Shown piece after piece: positions 23,656-35,000 of a DNA stretch of 64,000 nt. The DNA is taken from assembly GCA_031395485.1 (NCBI GenBank), contig JANNUS010000011.1, positions 1 to 64,000 on the forward strand. Reading direction: 5' to 3'. A program made the translations under genes and the position numbers. The notes beneath the pieces were generated by a model. That model was not told where the DNA came from. It searched no databases and saw only the letters and a program-made list of their open reading frames with translations. Each line of letters starts with the position of its first letter. The first letter of the stretch is position 1. Origin of the DNA: UBA2336 sp031395485. Its GTDB lineage: Bacteria > Bacteroidota > Bacteroidia > Cytophagales > Cyclobacteriaceae.

Positions 23656-24915
23656 TTACCCTGCGGTAACTATACTAAAACTATCCTCATCAAAATACTG
23701 CTGGGCAGTTTCTCGCAGATGGCTTTCAGTAATCTCCTCAATTTTACTTAATAGAGTTTGGTAAAAATCGATGGGCAAATCGTAAAGCATCATACTTTTT
23801 ATTTTATCAGCATGTGCAAACGGAGTCGTTATTTCTGCTTGTAAACTTCCAATGAAATGATTTTTAGCTGTCTCTAGTTCAGTTTGACTGACGCCTTTCG
23901 TTTGAAGGGCTTTCAGTTCATTCTTTATCTCATTGATGGTAAGTTCGCGGTTCTCTTTGTCCACATCGGCTCCAATAGAAAAATAACTACCATGCTTAAG
24001 GGCAGTAATGGAGGAATAAATACCATAGGTAAGTCCCTTTTCCTCCCGAATGTTTTTCATTAGTCGTGACCCGAAAAAGCCCCCTAATACATGATTTAAT
24101 AAAAGTAATACTGGATAGTCTGGATGTTTTTTGCCTATAAATTTTTTCCCGAGCCGTATGGAAGACTGCACGGAGTTTTCTTTTTCAAGGTAAAGTGAGT
24201 TGGTTTTTTCTTCCGCAGTATCAATTGTTTGAGAGATATTTCGTGAAAGAACAAGATTACCGAAAACGTGAGCCAGTGAGTTAGTCAGTTGATCTGTAAC
24301 ATCACCGGAACATACGATTTCAAAATCACTGAAATTTACCTGGTGAAACCCAATGAGTTGTTCGCGTTGAATTTTTTCTATATCCTTTACATCAGCCTCA
24401 CCACCATAGGGGTGATTTTTTCCAAAGAGCGTTTGCCGAAGTTGTCGAGATGCAAGGAAGCTCGTTTTTTCAAGATTAATTTTCAACCCCTGAATATAAA
24501 TATCCTTTGCTTGTTGCAGCTCTGCTTCAAGAAAGAGCGGTTTGGTAATTATCTCCAGGATCAATTCTAAGAACCGATCAATATTTTTCGTTAATCCATA
24601 CAACGATATGCTTGTGAAATCGAAACCCGGGCTAACCTCTAGGTGAACCCCTTGCTGATCGAGTTCGCTAGAAATCTGAAAACTACTTTTGGATGCTGTA
24701 CCTTTTTGAAGGAGATGGCTTGTAAAATAGGAGACACCGGGTTGCTTTTCTTGCCACTTTCCGGCCTTAAAAATAAATTCAATTTTTACTACTTCCTGTT
24801 TCCCGCCCGGTACAACAGTAACCATGAGGCCATTGTGCAGCGTAATTTTTTGAGGATTGATTAATGTAAAGGAATTACTTTTTTGAAAAGCGGGAGGTAA
24901 TTTTCTGTCCAGCAT
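23656..24915 (-). CDS. M16 family peptidase homologue without the zinc motif
   Basis: The 419-residue protein has the two-domain M16B layout (LHNGLMVTVVPGG at the start; a second domain about 225-415 with HVLGGFFGSRLMKNIREEKGLTYGIYSS). The HxxEH zinc box is replaced: GVSYFTSHLLQKGT reads Y-F-T-S-H, so it cannot bind zinc normally. Such inactive subunits usually pair with an active M16B protein; an active one is encoded at 51521-52762. No signal peptide is present, so it is probably cytoplasmic. It ends an operon-like run porU-porV-M16. ATG 24915 directly follows a TTG in the same frame. Confidence 0.85.
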   Translation of the reverse strand: MLDRKLPPAFQKSNSFTLINPQKITLHNGLMVTVVPGGKQEVVKIEFIFKAGKWQEKQPGVSYFTSHLLQKGTASKSSFQISSELDQQGVHLEVSPGFDFTSISLYGLTKNIDRFLELILEIITKPLFLEAELQQAKDIYIQGLKINLEKTSFLASRQLRQTLFGKNHPYGGEADVKDIEKIQREQLIGFHQVNFSDFEIVCSGDVTDQLTNSLAHVFGNLVLSRNISQTIDTAEEKTNSLYLEKENSVQSSIRLGKKFIGKKHPDYPVLLLLNHVLGGFFGSRLMKNIREEKGLTYGIYSSITALKHGSYFSIGADVDKENRELTINEIKNELKALQTKGVSQTELETAKNHFIGSLQAEITTPFAHADKIKSMMLYDLPIDFYQTLLSKIEEITESHLRETAQQYFDEDSFSIVTAG

Positions 24916-24921
24916 CAATCG

Positions 24922-26073
24922 TTAATCTGTAACAGTTTCTTCTTTTTCGATTTGATTAACCTGGAAAAGGAGTGTGAACCGAACAGTCTCCGCCAGCGGG
25001 TGTTCTCGTTTGTTGGTTGGTACCAAGTACGCGATGTCTACACCAAATCGATCTTTTCCTCTAAAGCCAACACCAAGCGTCATGTATTTGCGATTGCCTT
25101 TTTCTTTTGATTCTGAAAAGTAGCCAACTCTTCCAGCAAAAGTTTGGTTGTACCAATACTCGACTCCGGCATTCAGGATGAACTCTTTAATTTCTTCCGA
25201 AAAACCATCCGGTGCATCAGAGAAGGATCCAAACATACCACCCAACAATGATTTATCGGGAATAGTATTGTCTTCGTTAGGAGAAGGAACCATTAATTTA
25301 TTGAGATCTAAAACAAAAGTAAAAGCGTTATAAGGATCTATTTCTGTAGTGTATGCAGCGCCTATTCTAAGGTTAGTGGGTAAAAAATCTTTGTTGTCGC
25401 TATCGGAGTAAGTAATTTTTGCGCCAATATTTGAAATGACAGCTGCCAGGGAAAGTGAATTTGACATTGCTCCTTTAAGCTCTTTTTTGTAGAACACACC
25501 GATATCAGCTGCTACACTGTTTCCTGGTTTAGTATCGGTAATCGAAGTGCCGTTATAGCTACCTAACAAATTAGAGTGGATGTACCTACCCGTTAATCCA
25601 ACACTAAAGTTTTCGGTAAGTAGGCGCGAATATGTTAAGTCTAAACTAAATTCTTTTGGACGAAACGTACCTTCGGGTTCATTAAGAATACTCCGCGCAT
25701 AGAAGTCGCCTAAATCGAAATACTTAAACCCAATGCCAACGACCTCTTCACGCTTTATTTTATAGAAACCACTGAGGTACGATACCCACATGTCGTTTGT
25801 GATTTTCCCTAACCAAGGGGTCCATGAAACTGAACCGCCATAGGCTTTATCAATAAACACCAACTTTGCAGGATTCCAGTACGCAGCATTTGCATCTGGG
25901 GCGGAGGCAACACCGGCATCACCCATGGCTGCGTGGCGTGCATCGGGGCTAATGGTAAGAAAAGGTACGGCAGTTGTTATTGGCCTGAAGGTAGTATCGG
26001 CACCAGTAACTGTCTGTGCTTTTGCATACTGTGTCACCAAAAGCGCGCAGAATAAAATTAAAGCTGACCTCAT
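24922..26073 (-). CDS. porV: type IX secretion system outer membrane channel protein PorV
   Basis: PorV shuttles T9SS cargo from the translocon to the sortase and is also needed for lipid A deacylation in Porphyromonas (LptO). Visible: a signal peptide from ATG 26073 (MRSALILFCALLVTQYAKA), then PFLTISPDARHAAMGDAGVA and ANAAYWNPAKLVF, the family's conserved opening. The rest is a FadL-like barrel of about 383 residues. It lies 29 bases downstream of porU on the same strand, an arrangement seen across Bacteroidota. Eleven codons upstream of the chosen start lack signal-peptide character. Confidence 0.92.
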   Translation of the reverse strand: MRSALILFCALLVTQYAKAQTVTGADTTFRPITTAVPFLTISPDARHAAMGDAGVASAPDANAAYWNPAKLVFIDKAYGGSVSWTPWLGKITNDMWVSYLSGFYKIKREEVVGIGFKYFDLGDFYARSILNEPEGTFRPKEFSLDLTYSRLLTENFSVGLTGRYIHSNLLGSYNGTSITDTKPGNSVAADIGVFYKKELKGAMSNSLSLAAVISNIGAKITYSDSDNKDFLPTNLRIGAAYTTEIDPYNAFTFVLDLNKLMVPSPNEDNTIPDKSLLGGMFGSFSDAPDGFSEEIKEFILNAGVEYWYNQTFAGRVGYFSESKEKGNRKYMTLGVGFRGKDRFGVDIAYLVPTNKREHPLAETVRFTLLFQVNQIEKEETVTD

Positions 26074-26102
26074 TTGCGTTTTTTTCAAGGGTATAAAGGT
26101 AA

Positions 26103-29100
26103 TCAATTCGAAATAATAAGTTTTGTGACCTGCTCGTTTTTAGAGCCATTCGTGATAGAACGAACCACTATACGCGCAAAGTATAACCCGCTTGGGCGAT
26201 TTTTACCCGAATCCCGATTCAATTTCAATAAATCAACGTGGTATGAACTCGCCAGAATATTTACAGCATAAGACTCAACAATATGACCGGTATAATCATA
26301 CAGTACTAAACTTACCTGTAGGTCGTCTCCTGATCGATTGTGCGTAAAAAAAAGTGTGGTAGAGGTTTCAAATGGATTAGGATAATTTCCAAAAGATTCA
26401 ATTGCGAGGTTGGTTCCATCGGTAACCACAAAAGCTATCGTTGCCTGAATGGGATTATTGTGCGTATCCCATGCCTTTACAGAAATGGTGTGCTTGCCCG
26501 GTGTAACATCTTTAAGCGGAAAAGATATTGTGCCATTGGTAAAATCATCAATGTCTGCCTCGTAAAAGTCATTCAGTACAAAAGTTTGAGATTCATCCAA
26601 CACCCCCAGTATACTGTTACCGATGCCGTATCCGGAAATATTGATTCCACTCAAATCATACAATCGGGCCACGAGTGTTGTATTCGGATTTGTAATGCCT
26701 CCGTTTACAAATGTTGTATCGCCCATAAATAGTGTAAGTGTGGGTGGAGTGGAATCGGGCTCTGGCTCAGGCTCGCTTGAACCTATTTCAAAATCTTGGG
26801 AGTATCCTGAAGCCTCGGTATTGTTTAGCGAATCGTAAGCATACAGACTTAATTTGCCTTCATCGATTTGATACGCGATGTTTTTGGGAACAATAAACTG
26901 AAATTCAAATATGCCCTCACGGACACTTGCTTTTCCGCGGAACAGTGCATTGAACCATTGTTTAAAATTATAGGCAGGATTATTTTGCCCAATGGTTACA
27001 AAACTAGTTTCCTTGTCGTAAAGGGTAGCTGTTAAAACACCGTTGAAGTTTGTGTCAATCGTGGTTTCTCCAAGTATAGGCACTTCTCCTTTTACGGTAA
27101 CGGTGGAGAGCCCCTTAAGCACAGTTGATCCGTCAGCCGTTTTTATTTCAGTAATTTTTATTTTACGTGTTGGCATTTTTAAGGTCATGGAAGGATCGCC
27201 AATGAGTGAAAAATTTCGGTTGCTCACCCCGCTGATACTGGAATTTTTGGTTCTGCGTGAAATTTCACCGATGGATAAATAGTGGTTGTTCTCCTGCTGA
27301 AGCAGTGCTTCATAGAATGCCTGATTCAATTCAAAATTTGTTGTAGAATAAACCGGTCGCGAAGTAGTAACCATTCCGATTGCCCCACCTTCCTTGTTCA
27401 AGACACATAATTCTGCACCGGAAATAAATATGGGGTCGTCTTGCCTGCCAAATTCACAGGTTGCCGTAACAAGAAAAGGAAGAATTTTATTGTTCAAGTT
27501 AACGATGGCGAGGTCATCAAATATTTTTTCATCGGCCCATTGCCGTTCACCTCCATGTCCCGTGTAATTAATAATCAATGCGCCCTTATTAAAAAAATCT
27601 TTAATGTCAGCATTTGCTTCTGGTATAGTTTCTCCGGCAGGGCTAACTTTTTTTTGATACGTACCAATAAATATTTTTTTAGTATCAAAAGAGGAGCTGG
27701 AACTTTCAACGTATTGTGCTAATGAATTGGCCTGGGATTGATGCAGACTTGTAAAGCCATCTGAATTGCTTCCATCGTCCGCTACAAAAACAATCTCCTT
27801 ACGCCATTTCCCTAAAAGAGAAGCGTCTGTATCATACCGGATAATTTTGTCCACCACGTTTTTTGCCTCGGTATTATTTTTTACAGGAATTCGGCCTACT
27901 GAAATATCCATGGTGTGGCTTATAGCAGGTTCTTCTCCCCATTCGCCCTCATTATTTTCTAAAAAAGTAAAATAGTCATCGGAGGCATACGTTAGCAGCG
28001 GGTGAAGAGAATTTCGCGATTCGTACGTTGGTACTAAATTGATATTATCGACTACTCTTTTTTTATAATCATATGATGCTTTTCCAAAGAGCAGTAAGGA
28101 TTTTAACGTTCCCGGACTTTTATCATTTAAGAACTTGGCAAAATCGCGAATGGCGGTTAAATCGTGCCGGCCACTTGAAAATTCGTTATACACTTCGCTA
28201 GTAGTAACCACTGCCGTAGGTATGCCATCAACTTCGTTTCTGTGCACCGCCAAGCGAAACGCTTCTGTTTTAAAATCGGGGTGGGTAACAATAACAAAAC
28301 TCGGTACTGATAGCCCGTGAATATTTTGATTGGTGACGGGTCCGGCTAACTCGGGGGCGGAAGCTGAAGAGAACGCGATAAATTCCTTTACGCTACCGGA
28401 AACTGCCGAGAACGATGTTGTGCCCGAGGAAAAGACCGTGCCTTGTAACACGGGCTCATATGGATTGGAGATGTCCCAAATAATTGCTTGTGCCGTTGTT
28501 TGTTCAAGCTCATATTTCGATACAGGATTCTCTACGCTTGCCAACGATCTAAAAATAGTTTGCTGACCGTAAAGCGCAAGCTTCTGTTTTACCTGAAGCA
28601 GGAAGTAATCTAAGAAACCAATGCCGGTTGGATTTTTAATGTATTGATATTTTATTTCCTGATTTGATGTGGAAGGGGCTAACACGGTGTTCGCATTGAA
28701 TACGAGTGTGTCTCGTTTGTCCCGACCTTTTATTCCATACTGTGTGTTGGGTATTGTTGCAATTGCTTGCTGACCAACCTCTACATCATTAAGAAATATT
28801 TTAAACGATGAGCCTGTAAAGGATTTTGCCATAACATCCGACACAAGTTTAATTTCAGATCCCGAAACAATTTTCTCAAGATTGAAACTTTTTGTAAATT
28901 CGGTATTGAGGTCGAAGCGTTCACCATACCAATCTCTACCCGATTTTAATTCGGAGTACTGGTCGAGTTCGTAATAAACAAAATTTTCAAATTCATTAAC
29001 GATTGCGCCACCCCCCGGATCAGATGCCATTGTAATTCTTTTTCCATTTGTTTCGCCAACGGTTATGAAATAGTAGTTTTTGTCAGCATAAAGATTTCTC

Positions 29101-29507
29101 TGGTAAAAGAAAATTTCTTTTTGGACATCCAGATAATTTTTATCGGCTCCCTGAGCATAGAAAAGAATATAGTCGCTGGTGTTAAAAGTACCATCGCCTT
29201 CACCTTGAACCTGAATTGAATTTTCTACTAAGTCCATGGGGCGACTCATGCTATTAGCTTGCGGGAGCATTCCCCCCTCATTTCCATAGATTTTTATTTT
29301 TCGTGGATCAGTGTTAGCGGGGAAGCCCATTTTTTTAAACAGGCTTTGATCAATTTTGTACACTCCGTTTTTTTCGATCGCAACTTTATACCACCTGCCC
29401 GACTGAAGTACCGATGACTGCCCATAAATAGGGGAAATACCATCACAGTACCCAATTAAGAGTATAGCAAAAAATGAATAAATGAGCTTATTTGAGGCTT
29501 TTTTCAA
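26103..29507 (-). CDS. porU: type IX secretion system sortase PorU (gingipain-like C25 peptidase)
   Basis: PorU cleaves the C-terminal signal from T9SS cargo and attaches it to A-LPS on the cell surface. After a signal peptide (1-29) comes the N-terminal beta region beginning GRWYKVAIEKNGVYKID. The C25 domain holds catalytic His651 (NYTGHGGERQW) and Cys684 (VTATCEFGRQDDP). The last ~85 residues (NYPNPFETSTTLFF onward) form a T9SS C-terminal domain. The 1134 residues match PorU length. The start is a TTG, the only suitable codon before the signal peptide. It is followed by porV, its working partner. Confidence 0.94.
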   Translation of the reverse strand: MKKASNKLIYSFFAILLIGYCDGISPIYGQSSVLQSGRWYKVAIEKNGVYKIDQSLFKKMGFPANTDPRKIKIYGNEGGMLPQANSMSRPMDLVENSIQVQGEGDGTFNTSDYILFYAQGADKNYLDVQKEIFFYQRNLYADKNYYFITVGETNGKRITMASDPGGGAIVNEFENFVYYELDQYSELKSGRDWYGERFDLNTEFTKSFNLEKIVSGSEIKLVSDVMAKSFTGSSFKIFLNDVEVGQQAIATIPNTQYGIKGRDKRDTLVFNANTVLAPSTSNQEIKYQYIKNPTGIGFLDYFLLQVKQKLALYGQQTIFRSLASVENPVSKYELEQTTAQAIIWDISNPYEPVLQGTVFSSGTTSFSAVSGSVKEFIAFSSASAPELAGPVTNQNIHGLSVPSFVIVTHPDFKTEAFRLAVHRNEVDGIPTAVVTTSEVYNEFSSGRHDLTAIRDFAKFLNDKSPGTLKSLLLFGKASYDYKKRVVDNINLVPTYESRNSLHPLLTYASDDYFTFLENNEGEWGEEPAISHTMDISVGRIPVKNNTEAKNVVDKIIRYDTDASLLGKWRKEIVFVADDGSNSDGFTSLHQSQANSLAQYVESSSSSFDTKKIFIGTYQKKVSPAGETIPEANADIKDFFNKGALIINYTGHGGERQWADEKIFDDLAIVNLNNKILPFLVTATCEFGRQDDPIFISGAELCVLNKEGGAIGMVTTSRPVYSTTNFELNQAFYEALLQQENNHYLSIGEISRRTKNSSISGVSNRNFSLIGDPSMTLKMPTRKIKITEIKTADGSTVLKGLSTVTVKGEVPILGETTIDTNFNGVLTATLYDKETSFVTIGQNNPAYNFKQWFNALFRGKASVREGIFEFQFIVPKNIAYQIDEGKLSLYAYDSLNNTEASGYSQDFEIGSSEPEPEPDSTPPTLTLFMGDTTFVNGGITNPNTTLVARLYDLSGINISGYGIGNSILGVLDESQTFVLNDFYEADIDDFTNGTISFPLKDVTPGKHTISVKAWDTHNNPIQATIAFVVTDGTNLAIESFGNYPNPFETSTTLFFTHNRSGDDLQVSLVLYDYTGHIVESYAVNILASSYHVDLLKLNRDSGKNRPSGLYFARIVVRSITNGSKNEQVTKLIISN

Positions 29508-29540
29508 CCCGATTGACTTAATTCCAAAACAAAAGTAGCG

Positions 29541-30215
29541 CTATTTTGATACGACCCGAACCCCTAACGATAACGCGATATATAATAGTATAATCACCGG
29601 AATGGCCGTGAGCTGTAATATCGCCAAGAGTAATACCGCCAGTGCTAGAAAAGTAAACCTGATCTTGTTATCCTGCCACGAGAAATTTTTGAATTTGAGT
29701 GCGAATAATTCAATGTTCGAGACCAGTAGAAACGATGACAAGACTGTAATTAAGCAAACCACCCAGTATTCTTGAAATAGTGTGGCGATCGTTCCGGTCA
29801 GCAGCGGAAGCGCAGTAATCAATAATGCATTGGCGGGAGTGGGCAATCCTCTAAAAACTTCTGTCTGGCGTACATCTAAATTGAAAATGGCAAGGCGTAA
29901 TGCTGAGAAAACTGCAACGGAGAATGCAAAATAGGGTACGTATTCAGGCGCATTTGCTGCCACCAGCATTTTGTAGATAACAACGGATGGAAGCAACCCA
30001 AAGCTCACCATGTCTGCCAGCGAATCTAATTCTTTACCAATGGGCGAACTTACTTTTAAAATTCTTGCGGCAAACCCATCAAAAAAATCAAATACGGCAG
30101 AGGCCCATACAAAATAAGTAGCAGGTACCGGTCGTCCTTCTAATACAAACACAATACCCAAACAACCACAGAGTAAGTTGCCGCATGTTAAAAAATTAGG
30201 AATATGTCGTGTCAT
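29541..30215 (-). CDS. pssA: CDP-diacylglycerol--serine O-phosphatidyltransferase
   Basis: It transfers a phosphatidyl group from CDP-diacylglycerol to serine, the first step to phosphatidylethanolamine. The CDP-alcohol phosphotransferase motif is intact: DFFDGFAARILKVSSPIGKE followed by LDSLADMVSFG. About seven hydrophobic segments fill the 224 residues, with PNFLTCGNLLCGCLGI at the start as in PssA. It lies between porU and a metallo-beta-lactamase-fold gene on the same strand, seven bases from the latter. Confidence 0.9.
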   Translation of the reverse strand: MTRHIPNFLTCGNLLCGCLGIVFVLEGRPVPATYFVWASAVFDFFDGFAARILKVSSPIGKELDSLADMVSFGLLPSVVIYKMLVAANAPEYVPYFAFSVAVFSALRLAIFNLDVRQTEVFRGLPTPANALLITALPLLTGTIATLFQEYWVVCLITVLSSFLLVSNIELFALKFKNFSWQDNKIRFTFLALAVLLLAILQLTAIPVIILLYIALSLGVRVVSK

Positions 30216-30221
30216 TTCACG

Positions 30222-30872
30222 TTAGCGTTGAGGGATCGCACAAAAGGGGTTTGATCGTTTTTCAAAACCAATAGTAGTTTCAGATCCATGTCCAGAATAA
30301 ACAGTTACATCGTCAGGCAAGGTGAATAATTTTTGGTGAATACTCTTAATCAACGTATCAAAATCTCCCCCGGGTAAATCTGTACGGCCGATACTATTCT
30401 CGAAAAGCACATCTCCACTAATCAATGTTTTGGTGGAGGAATGGTAGAGCGCAATGTGACCCGGACTATGACCCGGAACAAAGAGAACGTTAAATTGTTG
30501 ATTCCCCAATGCAACGGAGTCTCCTTCATCTAAAAAATGATTAGGTGTAGAATCCTGATATTGAAAAAAGCCATAGTTAGAAGCATATGTTTTTACGGCC
30601 TTTAACATAGCCTCTTCAATAGTATGTATGAACAAGTCAACAGAATACGTTTTTTTCACAAAAGCATTTCCTAGTACGTGATCAATATGGCAATGCGTGT
30701 TGATGAGTTTCGTAACGGTTAAGCCTTTGCTTTGTATGAATTCGCTCAATTGATTTTCTTCCTCCTTTTCAATGCACCCCGGGTCAATAATTATACATTC
30801 ACCAGTTTCATCGAACAGCACGTACGTATTCTCCATGAATGGATTAAACACAAATTTTTTTACTTCCAGCAT
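30222..30872 (-). CDS. metallo-beta-lactamase fold hydrolase, glyoxalase II-like
   Basis: The metal site NTHCHIDHVLGN (THxHxDH) lies near residue 57. GHSPGHIALY, ISGDVLFENSIGRTDLPGG and VYSGHGSETTIGFEK supply the remaining histidine/aspartate ligands. The 216 residues are typical of small stand-alone members that hydrolyse thioesters such as S-lactoylglutathione or related compounds. This organism appears to use bacillithiol, so the thiol partner may differ. ATG 30872 was preferred to one seven codons earlier because MLEVKKFVFNPFMENTY is the family start. Confidence 0.85.
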   Translation of the reverse strand: MLEVKKFVFNPFMENTYVLFDETGECIIIDPGCIEKEEENQLSEFIQSKGLTVTKLINTHCHIDHVLGNAFVKKTYSVDLFIHTIEEAMLKAVKTYASNYGFFQYQDSTPNHFLDEGDSVALGNQQFNVLFVPGHSPGHIALYHSSTKTLISGDVLFENSIGRTDLPGGDFDTLIKSIHQKLFTLPDDVTVYSGHGSETTIGFEKRSNPFCAIPQR

Positions 30873-30931
30873 CACGCGCGGTTTAGAATCCAAAAATAAG
30901 TTGGATTTTTGTCATTTAGCCCATTTACCAT

Positions 30932-32008
30932 TTGAATTCACGAACAACTTTCGATTACATTATTGTTGGCCAGGGCTTGGCCGGTTCTTGCCTTGCCTTA
31001 CAATTGTTGAATCGCGGCAAGAAAATTCTTGTCATTGACCGCCAACACGAAAACGCAGCAACGCAGGTTGCCGCAGGATTATTTAATCCGATCACAGGCC
31101 AAAAAGTAGTAAAGACATGGATGGCGGACACACTCTTTCCGTATCTGCATGAATTTTATAGACAAGCCGAAAGCCTTACCAGAAACACATTCTTTCATCC
31201 CATGACATTGTATAGTCCGTTTGTTTCTGTTCATGAACAAAACGAGTGGATGGGAAAAAGCATTGATCCTTCATTATCGGAATATGTAGAGGCTGTGCAC
31301 ACATCCGCCATAGCGGAAAAATATGTACGAAATGAATTTGGAGGGCTATTGTTAAAACAGTGTGGCTATCTTAATACCATCACTTTCAGCGAAGCTGTTC
31401 GTCAGTATGTTAAACAAAATGGAAGCTTGCTAGAAGATGATTTTAGGGAAGATGACCTTGTAATGGCTGGTGATTCTGTCCGGTATGGTGATTATAACGC
31501 TCAAAAGATAATTTTTTGCCAGGGAGAATTAGCTCGCATGGGAAAGGCGTTTTCGTGGGTACCCATACGCCCGCTAAAAGGAGAGACGCTTACCATTAAA
31601 ACCAGCGTACAGATTTCAAAAATCTATAACCGTGGCGTTTACGTTGTGCCTACCATCTGGAAAGTAGGGGCTACCTATCAACTGGGTGATACAACCCGAA
31701 CAATTACGAATGAGGCACTTCTTGAACTCAAAGAAAAGTTGCGTGAATTGATAGCTTTTCCGTACGAGGTAATTCACCAATCTTGGGGTATGCGCCCCAC
31801 AACTACCGACCGCAGGCCAATTTTAGGAGCGCACCCAAATAATCCGTTATTGGTAATTTTTAACGGGCTCGGCACAAAAGGCGTAAGTTTAGCACCGTAT
31901 TTTTCGAATGTTTTAGCTGAGTGGCTAGAAAAGAGCACACCAATAAACAAAGAGGTGGATATTCAACGTTATAAACACTATAATTATATTGGAAATTTGC
32001 CGAGATGA
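30932..32008 (+). CDS. FAD-dependent oxidoreductase (DAO family)
   Basis: The 358 residues begin with an FAD-binding DYIIVGQGLAGSCLALQLL loop (GxGxxG), then a VIDRQ strand end. The C-terminal part has VIHQSWGMRPTTTDRRPILG and FNGLGTKGVSLAP, as in glycine oxidase/ThiO and MnmC-like DAO enzymes. The substrate is not determined; an amine or amino acid is likely. The only start after the in-frame stop upstream that fits is TTG at 30932. The stop overlaps the next gene by four bases (ATGA), so they are co-translated. Confidence 0.83.
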   Translation: MNSRTTFDYIIVGQGLAGSCLALQLLNRGKKILVIDRQHENAATQVAAGLFNPITGQKVVKTWMADTLFPYLHEFYRQAESLTRNTFFHPMTLYSPFVSVHEQNEWMGKSIDPSLSEYVEAVHTSAIAEKYVRNEFGGLLLKQCGYLNTITFSEAVRQYVKQNGSLLEDDFREDDLVMAGDSVRYGDYNAQKIIFCQGELARMGKAFSWVPIRPLKGETLTIKTSVQISKIYNRGVYVVPTIWKVGATYQLGDTTRTITNEALLELKEKLRELIAFPYEVIHQSWGMRPTTTDRRPILGAHPNNPLLVIFNGLGTKGVSLAPYFSNVLAEWLEKSTPINKEVDIQRYKHYNYIGNLPR

Positions 32009-35000
32009 GAGTTACTGCGAGATTTTTTGTACTTGGATTTTTTGTTTTACTATTTGTTCAATTTACAGCTCACGCCCAGCGAGCCAGTGAAGTCTTTGGC
32101 AAAAACCGAATTCAATACCGCAATTTCGAATGGCTATACCTGAGTGGCGAAAATTTCGATGTATACTACTACGATGGCCGCAGAGGGATAGCTACCGAGG
32201 CGCTCGAATATCTGGAGTCGGAGTTTGATCGCGTAACTGACCTTATTGGGTATGCGCCCTATTTTAAAACACGAGTTTTTCTGTACAACTCCCTGGCCGA
32301 CCAAATGCAAAGCAATGTAGGCTTAAACAGAAATGAGTTTAACATCAGTGGTGAAATTGAATACATTAAACCGTATGTAGAAGTTGCACATTTAGGAACA
32401 GGTCAGGAGTTTAAGCAAGAGCTATTGTTTAAAGTCTCTAATCTCATGGTCAATGAGATGATGTTCGGTGGCAATTTGAAGGAAATGTTTCAAAGTGCAT
32501 TGCTCTTAAACTTAACAGACTGGTTTGTCAGTGGAGCGTCCGAATATGTTGCCCGTGGTTGGACTGCTGAAATGGACGACTACATTCGCGAGATTGTACG
32601 CACCAAGCGAATTAGGAAAATTTCAAAACTTACTGGCCATGAAGCAGCGCTAGTAGGGCAATCGTTCTGGAATTTCCTTGCCGAGCGATACGGGAAGAGT
32701 AGCATTTCAAATATTCTCAACTATACCAGAATAACACGCAACGAAGAAAAGAGCATACTAATTACCCTGGGTGTAAGCTACAAGCAAGTTATAAAAGAGT
32801 GGCAGCAATATTATTTGCAGATGCAACAGCAGGTAAGCGAGTCGTATGTTAGCCCGGCCGATTCAACCAGAGTGCGAATTCGCCACAATGCCACAACACA
32901 ATTCACAACCCTAAAAGTTAGCCCCGATGGGCGCTACCTGGCCTATGCCGAGAATGACCGTGGCCAATATGTAGTAAAGGTCAGATCAATTGAAACAGGA
33001 AAGGAAACAACTATTTTAACACAAGGAAGCAAAGTAATTAATCAGGAGGTTGATTACCGGCTACCCATTATGGGCTGGTCGGATGCCAACACATTGGGAG
33101 TAATAGCAGTGAGTCATGGAAGCTATACTTTTTGGCTTTACGATTTAAGTACGAAGACAAAACTTCCCCGAGAGTTAGACAGGTTTAATAATGTAAGAAG
33201 CATAAGTTTTTCAGCCAACGGAAGACTGGCCATTGTTAGCGCAGACTATGAGGGAAAGAATGATTTGTATCTGATAGCTTCGCGAAGAGATCGAATTCGA
33301 AGACTTACGAATGATATTTATGACGATCTTGATCCAACATTTATTCCCGGCACAAATAAAATTGTGTTTAGTTCAAATCGAACAACCGATACCCTTAGAG
33401 TAAAAGGGAAACCATCCTTAAAAGAACTCACCGATAAGCATAATCTTTTTGTATTTGATCTTGATTCGACCAAAACCACTGTGAAACGAATTACGAATAC
33501 AATTAGTAAGGACTATTCGCCCATTGCCCTAAACGATAACATATTTTATTATTTGAGTGACCAACGGGGTGTTATAAATTTATTCAAATACGATCGCTTA
33601 ACCAGTATCTATACACAGGTTACGAATTTTGCCACCAGCATTAAGGAGTTTGACTTCAATGCTCAGAATAACACCTTTGCCATGATCGCGAATAAAAAAC
33701 TGCGGGATGAAATTTATGTAAACCACAATTTTGATTTAAACAGGCAGGTATTTACCCCACCTACAAGAAGAAAGGAATTACAACAATTCAGAGGGTTGAA
33801 GGATACACGAAAACAAGACCACGAGAATAAATTTAGGAGCATCCGAGATTTGATTAATGCCCGGCTTCAAAGCGCCCAACTTGACACCGCCATTATACAA
33901 CAAGACGATCCGGAAGCTTACGAGTACGACTCTACCGAAGTTTTGCTGGCTACCGATTCGTTAATGATTGACTCACTCACGATTGACTCACTGGCGATGA
34001 ATCCGTTAATGTTGGATACCTTGAAGATAGATACCGTAAAGGTTGATACTGTAAAAATTGAAACTGTAAAGCCAAAACTTCCTGAAGTTATTAACACCGA
34101 TAATTATGTGTTTGAAGATGAAGCCATTCGGAAGACACAACCAGGCGAAACTTTTCTTACTCGCTACTTAAAAACAAGAGATAAGTCTCGCATTCAGGGA
34201 CCTTTTCCTTACGAATCCAGATTTAGTGCCGATAACCTGATTACACAAGCCGTGATTGATCCGATGCGCGGGTTTGGAATTTCGGTAGAGCGACAGATGA
34301 ACGATATGCTCGAAAATTATCGACTCATAGCAGGCCTTATGACCACCGTTGATTTTCGTAATGGTGATTTTTGGGCCGAAGCACAATACCTTCCACATTG
34401 GTTGGATTTTTCGGTTCGTTTTGACAGAAAGGGAATTCGCTGGGAGCCATTTTTTACAAGCACAACATTTAAGTACTCATTAAACAAATTGGAAATAGGG
34501 GCATCGTTGCCATTGAGTGATCGCGCACGCGTAACATTTAAGCCCTTTGGCGCATTCACGCGATCGGTAAACCTTGGAGAGGCAAATGTATATCCAATAG
34601 TTCCACCGACAACAGTGCCCGTAAATAATTTTTATGCTGGCGTAAAATCTGAACTGGTATACGACAACTCTATAAATGTAGGAATGAATATTATTGAGGG
34701 TACGCGCGGTAAGATTACATTTACGCACTATGCAGGGCTAAACAACCCCGCCAATAGTTTCAGCCAGATTTCAGCTGACGTACGACATTATCAGAAAATT
34801 TATAAGGAGATAGTATTCGCAGTTCGCGGGTTTGCCGGTACGTTCTACGGGCGTTCACCCAAGCAGTATCTATTAGGCGGTATGGACAATTGGATTTTGA
34901 ACAAAACGAAATACGATGGCACAACCGGGTCGGGTGAAAATAATCCGCTTGGTGTACGCACCGATAATCAGGATGTTTTGTTTACAGAATATGTGACCAA

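Noticed and set aside
26340..26732. Plus-strand frame within porU
   Set aside because: Shadow of the PorU C-terminal region, whose own reading frame is clearly conserved.
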